A stretch of 5,998 nucleotides of DNA from Bacteroidales bacterium H10 (GTDB lineage Bacteria > Bacteroidota > Bacteroidia > Bacteroidales > Muribaculaceae). The DNA is taken from the NCBI GenBank assembly GCA_001701295.1, contig DAAV01000056.1, positions 1,457-7,454 of the forward strand, in the 5' to 3' direction. The number at the start of each line of letters is the position of its first letter. The first letter of the stretch is position 1. The notes under the pieces are model-generated. The model worked only from the letters and a program-made list of their open reading frames with translations. It did not search any database and had not been told where the DNA came from. A program made the position numbers and the translations under genes. Positions 1 to 5,998 of the stretch are shown piece by piece.

Positions 1-2
1 AG

Positions 3-1767
3 GCGGCACTGAATTTCTCGAACAGCTACCGGACATTGCTGAATATGGAGAATTCGCTCTATGGTCCGTACGATGTATCCAACGACAAGAGCGTACCGCT
101 GCGAAAGGCTTCCGACAACCAATATACCCGGGAGACACGCTACGGGGCGATGCTGAACCTGTCTTTCCGTCCTTCGGGAGGCATCCATCTGTTTGAGTGG
201 AAAAACATCTTCAATCAAATCATCAAGAACAGGTATTCCGACCGCATCGGTTTCAATGCGCAGGCCGACAATATCAACGACATGGAATATTATCACTCGT
301 CGCACCCCCACTTTCAACACTCAGTTCACCGGCAGCCATACATTCGATGCCGACCGCGTGGACTGGAGCGTCGGATATGCCTTTGCACAACGCAATCTGC
401 CAGACCGGAGACTGATAGAGCGCACCGACCGCACGGAGCAGACTATGGGCATATACCGTATCGGCCGGGAATTTACAAAGCTCAACGAGCACACCGGGTC
501 GCTGTCGGGCAATTACCGGCATGAGTTTGATTTCTCGATCATCAAACCCATACTTAAAACCGGCATATACGGAGAATACCGTACCCGCACCTACCGCACC
601 CGTCAGTTCCAGTACGGCTGGCAGCCTGACAACAGCCTCCCTGACGGATTCATGTTCAATCCCGATGTGCAGGGCGACCTTTTGACTGATTCAAATTACG
701 GGAATGACAAACTCTATCTTTACGAGGAGGTAAACTGGCTAAACAACTACAATGCGCATCAGACACTCGGGGCGGCCTATCTTTCAGCGGACATTCCCTT
801 GAGAAAATTCGACATTCATGCCGGTGTGAGGTATGAATACAGCCGCCAGACCCTCGAGATGAACACCCGCCAGTATGAGGAGAGCCTCCATAAGACCGAT
901 TATGACTATCCGGGGCTGTTCCCGTCGGTCAATGTTACATACCATATAACCGACAGCCACCAGCTCCGCGCCGCCTACGGGCGCTCTACCAACCGTCCCG
1001 AGTTCCGCGAGCTTTCCTCATCGGTATATTATGACTTCGACCTCGGCAGCAGCGTGATGGGTAACTCTGACCTGAAGGCGGCTACAATCGACAATGCGGA
1101 TCTCCGCTGGGAATGGTATCCCTCCAGGGGGGAACAGATCTCGGTAGCGCTTTTCTACAAGCATTTCGCCCATCCGATTGAGTGGACATATACCGTGGCC
1201 GGTGGCACCGACCTCATATATTCTTTCATCAACGCCAATGGAGCCAACAGCTACGGTGTGGAGCTCGACATACGCAAGAACCTAGATTTCATCGGACTCA
1301 GAGACTTTTCGCTGTCGCTCAACGGAGCACTGATCAAAAGCCAGGTTACATTCGACAAAGGCACAAACAACATCGACCGCCCGATGCAGGGACAGTCCCC
1401 CTACTTAGTGAACGCAGGACTGTTCTATAATAACGATGAATACGGCTGGAACGCCGCATTACTCTACAATATCATCGGGAAACGCATCACCGGTGTGGGC
1501 AACCGTTACGGTACCGCATCCGACGGCACTGCACGCAACATCCCCAATTCCTACGAGATGCCGCGCCATAGCCTTGATATATCGGTGTCGAAGAAGTTCG
1601 GCAGATGGAGCCTAAAACTTTCGGCACGCGATATCCTCGCTCAAAGATACCTTTTCAAACAAATTGAGGAAGTGACAAACGAAGGGAAAGGTAAAACAAT
1701 TGAAGAAACAACCCGGAGCTACAAACCGGGACGCAATTTCAACATAACAATCGGATATAATTTCTAA
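3..1767 (+). CDS. TonB-dependent outer-membrane receptor, C-terminal barrel (5'-truncated by window, one-base frameshift)
   Basis: This is the beta-barrel part of a TonB-dependent receptor, which imports a bound ligand across the outer membrane using TonB/ExbBD energy. Signal peptide and plug are upstream of the window. The protein reads in the frame of position 3 up to about 308 (strands such as YGAMLNLSF and EWKNIFNQIIKNRYSDRIG), then in the frame of position 1 from 310 (TFNTQFTGSHTF onward) to the TAA at 1765-1767. Barrel evidence includes alternating aromatic strands, an STNRPEF segment near 990-1010, a GNSDLKAATIDNADLRWEWYP-type segment near 1060-1122 (receptor families have GNPxLKxxxxxNxDL here), and a C-terminal ITIGYNF ending in Phe, as expected of a BAM insertion signal. 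The frame break makes this either a pseudogene or a read error; the rest is intact. The lipoprotein gene follows after 27 bases, suggesting one transcript. The ligand is unknown. I am confident of the receptor class. Confidence 0.88.
305..309 (+). other. Frameshift site in a five-C run within the first receptor gene
   Basis: Upstream codons read EYYHSSHP in the frame of position 3. Downstream, barrel sequence TFNTQFTGSHTF is in the frame of position 1. Deleting one C from the CCCCC run gives Tyr-Tyr-His-Ser-Ser-His-Pro-Thr-Phe-Asn-Thr, a smooth strand with no stop. Without the correction, the first frame continues into an Arg/His-rich tail unlike an outer-membrane strand and stops at 524. The second frame before the break is also unlike a barrel. 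The extra base may be real or an assembly or sequencing error. Confidence 0.8.
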
Positions 1768-1789
1768 TCAAAAAAGTACAATTTCTAAT
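1759..1789 (+). repeat. Short direct repeat AATTTCTAAT spanning the stop codon and the spacer before the lipoprotein gene
   Basis: The ten bases at 1759-1768 include the last Phe codon and TAA of the receptor gene. They recur exactly at 1780-1789, and both copies are followed by one variable base and an A run. The second copy lies just before the ATG at 1795, so it makes up most of the A/T-rich leader of the lipoprotein gene. This may be a small duplication or chance in A/T-rich sequence. No hairpin or terminator is visible in the 27-base gap, which fits co-transcription. Confidence 0.5.
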
Positions 1790-1794
1790 TAAAA

Positions 1795-3294
1795 ATGAGA
1801 AAACGTATGAAAATCAACATCATCAACTCAGGCAGGCTGCTCATGGCGGCACTTGCCGTGGGAGCCGGACTTGCAATGGCATCCTGCTCATCGAACGACG
1901 AACCCGATTCGCCCAAGTTCACAGACCCGGAAGTGACCTACAAAGGGAATGTGGCCTACAGCAAGGGCATACTCTTCAACGAGGGCAAGGAACTCGGCAA
2001 TGGTACCCAGAACTTCCACTTTACCGGCGACGTGACTCTTGAGAAGGGTGTCTATCTGCTCAAGGGATGGGTCTATGTGGATGCCGGAGCGAAACTCCGC
2101 ATACCGGCCGGAACCGTCATCAAGGGCGACAAGCAGACTATGGCCTCGCTCATCGTGGAACCGGGAGGATATGTCGAGATGAACGGCACGAAGGACGCGC
2201 CGGTGGTAATGACCTCGGCACAGGCTCCCGGGCAGCGGCGTCCCGGCGACTGGGGCGGACTCATCATCTGCGGAAAAGCCCGAAACAACCAGCAGACAAT
2301 GCAGATCGAGGGTGGCCCGACCACAATCCACGGAGGTGACAACGACAGCGACAACTCCGGCATATACCGCTATGTACGTATAGAGTTCGCCGGTTATCCC
2401 TTCGACACCGACAAGGAAATCAATGGCCTGACTTTCGGTTCGGTGGGCAGCGGCACGACCGTGGACCACATTCAGGTATCATACTCAAACGATGATTCAT
2501 ACGAATGGTTCGGTGGTTCTGTAAACTGTAAATACCTCGTGGCTTACAAAGGCTGGGACGATGAGTTTGACACCGACAACGGATTCTTCGGCAATGTTGA
2601 ATACTGTCTGTCGGTTCGTGATCCTCGAATCGCCGATACATCGCAGAGCAACGGTTTCGAGAGCGACAACAACGCCAGCGGTGCCGAGACAGCCCCGTTC
2701 ACGTCAGCTCATTTCAGCCATGTCACATTCATCGGTCCTAAAACCGCCAAGAACGGAGACTTCCGCAACAGTTCTGATTATATCACGGCCGGCAACATGT
2801 TCCCCGACAATGGCTCGAAACTCGGCAAATTCCAGTCGGCCATGCAGATACGCCGTGGCAGCAAACTCAATGTAGCCAATACTCTTGCCGTAGGTTATCC
2901 CATCGGTCTGATTGTCGATGGGGAGAAAGGCAATACCGTGAAATATGCCAAGGCAGGAGACTTCAAACTCGACAATATTATATTTGCAGGTATGGATATA
3001 ATCGGCTCCGACAAAAACAAAGTATATGAGGATTATTTCATAGACCTTGCGGCCGGTACTGAGGACAAAGGCCGAGAATCATTCTCCCACACCTTCTTCC
3101 TGTCGAATCCTAACAACAAGGTCATGACCGAGGTCGCTCTCAACCTCACCGATCCCGCAGGTCTTGGCCAGAATTATTGTCCTTCCACGATGCTCTCGGA
3201 CGGTAAAGGCGGATACATAGGCGCTTTCAAGGATACATCCGACAACTGGCTTCAAGGCTGGACAAACTTCGACCCCCAGAACACAGTCTATTAA
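1795..3294 (+). CDS. Surface-exposed beta-helix-like lipoprotein associated with TonB-dependent receptors
   Basis: This is a complete 499-residue lipoprotein. A basic start (MRKRMK), a hydrophobic stretch (about residues 15-29) and lipobox LAMASC put the lipidated Cys at residue 31. The following SSNDEPD is acidic like the Bacteroidota export signal that sends lipoproteins to the cell surface. The body shows repeated short strand-turn units, for example GWVYVDAGAKLRIPAGTVIKG (91-111) and PGDWGGLIICGKA (150-162), as in right-handed parallel beta-helices. Asp/Asn-rich loops DNDSDNSG (182-189), SNDDSYEWFGG (231-241), DDEFDTDNG (255-263) and FESDNN (288-293) resemble calcium-binding loops. Four Cys (159, 245, 271, 462) occur besides the lipid Cys. 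No catalytic signature is recognised and it is not SusD-like. From memory, related proteins occur beside TonB receptors in Bacteroidota. I infer a ligand-capturing or processing partner of the flanking receptors. Met5 (1807) is an alternative start. No Shine-Dalgarno is seen, only the A-rich leader. Confidence 0.9.
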   Translation: MRKRMKINIINSGRLLMAALAVGAGLAMASCSSNDEPDSPKFTDPEVTYKGNVAYSKGILFNEGKELGNGTQNFHFTGDVTLEKGVYLLKGWVYVDAGAKLRIPAGTVIKGDKQTMASLIVEPGGYVEMNGTKDAPVVMTSAQAPGQRRPGDWGGLIICGKARNNQQTMQIEGGPTTIHGGDNDSDNSGIYRYVRIEFAGYPFDTDKEINGLTFGSVGSGTTVDHIQVSYSNDDSYEWFGGSVNCKYLVAYKGWDDEFDTDNGFFGNVEYCLSVRDPRIADTSQSNGFESDNNASGAETAPFTSAHFSHVTFIGPKTAKNGDFRNSSDYITAGNMFPDNGSKLGKFQSAMQIRRGSKLNVANTLAVGYPIGLIVDGEKGNTVKYAKAGDFKLDNIIFAGMDIIGSDKNKVYEDYFIDLAAGTEDKGRESFSHTFFLSNPNNKVMTEVALNLTDPAGLGQNYCPSTMLSDGKGGYIGAFKDTSDNWLQGWTNFDPQNTVY

Positions 3295-3316
3295 CGTATA
3301 TATCCCTTCTGTTACT

Positions 3317-3355
3317 ATCCTCACCATCCATTTGATTAAAATGGGTCGTGAGGAT
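3317..3355 (+). terminator. Strong hairpin after the lipoprotein gene, probable terminator or transcript 3' end
   Basis: The arm ATCCTCAC (3317-3324) pairs with GTGAGGAT (3348-3355). After a C/C mismatch (3325/3347), an A-T pair and a T-G wobble, CCATTT (3328-3333) pairs with AAATGG (3339-3344) around the loop GATTA (3334-3338). That makes 16 pairs with a single mismatch, 22 bases after the lipoprotein stop. Only a short, broken T tract (TTTCT) follows, so it is not a textbook intrinsic terminator. It could instead protect the mRNA 3' end or act on both strands. It separates the receptor-lipoprotein unit from the second receptor gene. Confidence 0.6.
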
Positions 3356-3384
3356 TTCTGTATATAATGACATCAGTAAGTTTC
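3355..3384 (+). promoter_or_regulatory. Weak candidate Bacteroidota-type promoter for the second receptor
   Basis: The Bacteroides primary sigma factor prefers TTTG near -33 and TAnnTTTG near -7. Here TTTC (3355-3358) is followed after 18 bases by TAAGTTTC (3377-3384), one mismatch in each element. An alternative -7-like box GAATTTTG lies at 3430-3437 but has no convincing -33 partner at the usual distance. The first candidate would give a leader of roughly 80 bases; the second about 30. Placement just past the hairpin supports independent transcription, but the match is weak. Confidence 0.28.
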
Positions 3385-3471
3385 ACAAAAGCTAAACAAA
3401 ACTGATAAACCCATGAAATAATAGTTGGCGAATTTTGCACCGTAAACAACAAACAATAAACAACAATCACA
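3385..3471 (+). promoter_or_regulatory. A/C-rich leader before the GTG start, no Shine-Dalgarno
   Basis: The bases just before the start (about 3442-3471) are made of repeated AAACAA/AACAAT-like units with almost no G and no purine-rich AGGAGG-like site. A poorly structured, A-rich leader is the usual Bacteroidota way to expose a start codon. Here it would compensate for the weaker GTG. No riboswitch-like fold is apparent by eye. Confidence 0.4.
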
Positions 3472-5998
3472 GTGAAGAAAGTAATGTCAACTTTTATGGT
3501 CGCGCTTGTTTCGGGGCTGACCATGTTAGCGGCTGACAGTCCGAAATACGGACTACTTAAAGGCCGCATCCTTGACAACGAGAAGAACCCGCTGGCAGGG
3601 GCGGTGGTGGTCATTGACAGCGACAAGCTGTCGGCAGTCACTGACCTTGACGGCTTTTTCTCGTTTGCCAATCTGTCATCAGGCAACCACAGTCTTAAGG
3701 TAACCTATATCGGATTTCTCCCCGTGAGCAAAACGATAACAGTATCGGAAGAATCGACTATCGACGATATTGTGATGTCGGATACATCGCGGGAGTTGAA
3801 CGAAGTGGTGGTAACCGGTGTTTTCTCCGGGCAGCAAAGAGCGATAAATGCACAGAAAAACAACGTCAACATCACGAATGTGGTATCTGCCGACCAGATA
3901 GGCAAGTTTCCGGACTCGAATATCGGAGACGCGCTGAAACGTATAAGCGGCATAAACGTGCAGTATGACCAGGGCGAGGCGCGTTTCGGTCAGGTACGTG
4001 GCACTCCGGCGGAGTTCAGTTCGGTTACTATCAACGGTTCGAGGCTGCCGTCGGCAGAGGGCGACATCCGTAACGTGCAGCTCGACCTCATACCTTCCGA
4101 TATGATTCAGACAATCGAGGTCAGCAAGACACTCATGCCTGATCAGGACGGCGATGCCATCGGCGGTTCCATAAACCTTGTCACGAAAAATTCGCCGCAT
4201 AGATTCACTGTCGGAGCTGTCGCTGGAACAGGATACAACTGGATAAGCCGCAAAGCGCAGATGAATTTCGGTCTTACTCTCGGAAACCGTTTTTTCAACA
4301 ACCGTTTCGGAGTAATGTTTGCCGCCTCCTATAATAATGCACCCTCCGGATCCTACAATACTGAATTTATATGGGAAAAGGACGACAACGGCAAAATATA
4401 TATCAATGACTACCAGATAAGGCAGTATTTTGTCACCCGCGAGCGTCAGAGTTATTCGTTGTCGCTCGACTGGAAGTTCAACGACTACAACAAGATATGG
4501 TTCAAAGGTATCTTCAACCACCGCAACGACTGGGAAAACCGCTACCGCACGACGCTGAAAGACATGACCCCGGAGGGGAAAGCCGATGTCAGGGTGCAGA
4601 CCAAAGGTGGCACGCCCGACAACCGCAACGCCCGTCTGGAACGCCAACGCACTATGGACTTCACTCTCGGAGGCGAGAACCGTCTCGGCATTTTCGGGAT
4701 TGACTGGAAATTAGGATATGCGAGAGCCTCCGAGGAAAGGCCCAACGAGCGCTATATCGATTATCGCCTGAAAAAGCAGAAGTTCAGTATCGATATGTCG
4801 AATCCACGCGAGCCTCTTGCCACTCCGGACGAAGGCTCCACCATGACACTCAATGATGATTTCTCACTCAAGGAACTGACACAGCAGCAGGAAGATATTG
4901 TCGAGAAGGACTTCAAGGCAGCTCTTGATTTCAAGACAAAACTCAGCGACAGGGCAAAGCTCAAATTCGGCTTCAAATTCGTCAGCAAGTCCAAGAACAA
5001 AGAGATAGACTTCTACGAATACACTCCCATTGATGAGAAGGCCTTTGACAAGGATGCTTTCGCCCATACTGTCGATATGACTACAGACCGTTTTATGCCT
5101 TCGGCTAAATACAAGGCGGGAACATTCATTGACAAATATTTTCTCGGCTCTCTGAATCTTGATGATAAAAATCAGTTTGAGAGCGAACAGGTGGCTGAGG
5201 AACTTGCGGGCAATTACCACGCCCGAGAGAATGTCACTTCCGGTTACATGCGCATCGACTCACGGCTCGCGGACAATCTTCAGTTTATGGGTGGATTGAG
5301 AGTGGAGAACACCGACTTGCGTTACATCGGCAGAATCTATGACGACGAGACCGGAGAGGTGTCGAAAACCGCGCCGGCAACTTCAAGCTACATAAACTTC
5401 CTCCCATCGCTTCTTCTGAAATGGGAGATAAATAAGGATTTCCTGTTCCGTGCGGGCTACAATCAGTCAATATCCCGTCCAAAATATTCGGCACTCGTCC
5501 CGGGAATGAAAATAAGCCGCGGCGACAATGAGATAACGGTGGGCAACCCCGGTCTGAAGGCAACCACATCACACAACATAGACCTCAATGCCGAATATTA
5601 CTGGAAGTCGATAGGACTTGTATCTGCCGGTCTGTTCTATAAACGCATTGAGGGCTTTATTGTCGACGAGGTGGCCTACAACAAGGAATACGAAGGGAAT
5701 TTATGGACGAAATTCACTCAACCGAAGAACGGCGGCAATGCCAATATATTCGGTGTTGAGCTTGCATGGCAACGCGATTTCAGTTTCATCACACCGGCGA
5801 TGAAATGCCTCGGACTTTATGCAACATATACCTATACACGTTCACGCATCACCGATTTCAATTTCGAGGGTCGTGAAAACGAAAAAGGTCTAAGTCTGCC
5901 CGGTTCCCCTGAACATACCGCTAATCTCTCGCTATATTTCGACAAGTGCGGTTTCTCCGCAAGAGCCTCGTTCAATTATGCATCGGCATTTATCGACG
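3472..5998 (+). CDS. TonB-dependent receptor with carboxypeptidase-regulatory-like N-terminal domain (3' end beyond window)
   Basis: Outer-membrane importer; 842 complete codons are visible without a stop. The GTG start at 3472 is chosen because TAA lies in frame at 3457-3459 and because it supplies the KK basic region before a hydrophobic signal core (about residues 7-20), with probable cleavage after Ala21 (LAA/D). ATG 3484 would lose those charges. Residues about 27-102 form a carboxypeptidase-regulatory-like fold (KGRILDNEKNPLAGAVVVI, TDLDGFFSF, VTYIGF). A TonB-box-like ELNEVVVTG follows at 108-116. The plug, about 124-243, has ADQIGKFPDSNIGDALKRISGI (140-161), VRG (175-177), LDLIPSDMIQTIEVSK (204-219) and DAIGGSINLVTK (228-239), the pattern of the Caulobacter/Xanthomonas-type receptor family (TIGR01782-like). 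The barrel includes SISRPKY (666-672) and VGNPGLKATTSHNIDL (690-705). Family members run roughly 850-1000 residues, so the C-terminus is probably close. No SusD gene is adjacent upstream. The ligand is unknown. Confidence 0.93.
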   Translation, partial: MKKVMSTFMVALVSGLTMLAADSPKYGLLKGRILDNEKNPLAGAVVVIDSDKLSAVTDLDGFFSFANLSSGNHSLKVTYIGFLPVSKTITVSEESTIDDIVMSDTSRELNEVVVTGVFSGQQRAINAQKNNVNITNVVSADQIGKFPDSNIGDALKRISGINVQYDQGEARFGQVRGTPAEFSSVTINGSRLPSAEGDIRNVQLDLIPSDMIQTIEVSKTLMPDQDGDAIGGSINLVTKNSPHRFTVGAVAGTGYNWISRKAQMNFGLTLGNRFFNNRFGVMFAASYNNAPSGSYNTEFIWEKDDNGKIYINDYQIRQYFVTRERQSYSLSLDWKFNDYNKIWFKGIFNHRNDWENRYRTTLKDMTPEGKADVRVQTKGGTPDNRNARLERQRTMDFTLGGENRLGIFGIDWKLGYARASEERPNERYIDYRLKKQKFSIDMSNPREPLATPDEGSTMTLNDDFSLKELTQQQEDIVEKDFKAALDFKTKLSDRAKLKFGFKFVSKSKNKEIDFYEYTPIDEKAFDKDAFAHTVDMTTDRFMPSAKYKAGTFIDKYFLGSLNLDDKNQFESEQVAEELAGNYHARENVTSGYMRIDSRLADNLQFMGGLRVENTDLRYIGRIYDDETGEVSKTAPATSSYINFLPSLLLKWEINKDFLFRAGYNQSISRPKYSALVPGMKISRGDNEITVGNPGLKATTSHNIDLNAEYYWKSIGLVSAGLFYKRIEGFIVDEVAYNKEYEGNLWTKFTQPKNGGNANIFGVELAWQRDFSFITPAMKCLGLYATYTYTRSRITDFNFEGRENEKGLSLPGSPEHTANLSLYFDKCGFSARASFNYASAFID

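Noticed and set aside
193..309. Start of a separate protein at 193 leading into the receptor barrel
   Set aside because: Before 310 this frame reads Ser/Arg/Thr-rich sequence unlike a barrel or signal peptide, while the frame of position 3 encodes clear barrel strands over the same bases. It is the frameshift seen from the other side.
303..312. Programmed ribosomal frameshift at the C run
   Set aside because: I see no recognised slippery heptamer, nearby stop or stimulatory stem, and programmed shifting inside an outer-membrane barrel has no precedent I know of. Mutation or sequence error is simpler.
310..524. C-terminal tail of the upstream frame as a genuine shorter protein
   Set aside because: The tail is Arg/His-rich with no strand pattern, and the adjacent frame over the same bases continues the barrel, so it is out-of-frame read-through.
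1888..2469. Minus-strand open frame of 193 codons
   Set aside because: It is antisense to the lipoprotein, His/Val-rich as expected of a shadow frame, and has no plausible start context.
1795..3294. Lipoprotein as a SusD-type glycan-binding protein
   Set aside because: SusD proteins are alpha-helical with TPR-like repeats. This protein is rich in short strands, Gly and Asp/Asn turns, with no helical repeat signature.
3679..4647. Long open frame on the minus strand (322 codons)
   Set aside because: It lies wholly antisense to the plug and early barrel of the second receptor, has no recognisable domain, and its openness follows from the codon bias of the + strand gene.

Overview
The window looks like part of a Bacteroidota (probably Bacteroidales) chromosome with mixed, mid-range base composition. 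The evidence is two TonB-dependent outer-membrane receptors, one with the typical Bacteroidota carboxypeptidase-regulatory-like N-terminal extension. There is also a lipoprotein with a Bacteroides-style acidic surface-export signal after the lipobox cysteine, and the starts lie in A-rich leaders without Shine-Dalgarno sequences. The exact genus cannot be read from the sequence; a gut lineage such as Muribaculaceae is only a guess.

Layout: all three genes are on the + strand. (1) Positions 3-1767 hold the C-terminal ~587 codons of a TonB-dependent receptor barrel. Its N-terminus and plug lie upstream of the window. The reading frame breaks at a run of five C at 305-309; removing one C restores a continuous barrel. 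(2) Positions 1795-3294 follow after 27 bases and encode a complete 499-residue surface lipoprotein with a predicted beta-helix-like body and several Asp/Asn-rich, calcium-loop-like segments. (3) After a 177-base gap with a strong hairpin (3317-3355) and a weak candidate promoter, a second, distinct TonB-dependent receptor begins at a GTG codon (3472). It runs off the window end (842 complete codons seen) and has signal peptide, carboxypeptidase-regulatory-like domain, plug and most of the barrel.

Taken together this looks like an outer-membrane nutrient-uptake locus: receptor, surface lipoprotein, receptor. It is not a classical SusC/SusD pair, because the lipoprotein is not SusD-like. Receptor 1 and the lipoprotein are probably co-transcribed; receptor 2 is probably a separate unit. 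No substrate can be assigned. I see no RNA genes, insertion sequences, CRISPR arrays, integrase genes or attachment sites. The least explained parts are the lipoprotein's function, its pairing with two different receptors, and the single-base frameshift in receptor 1.
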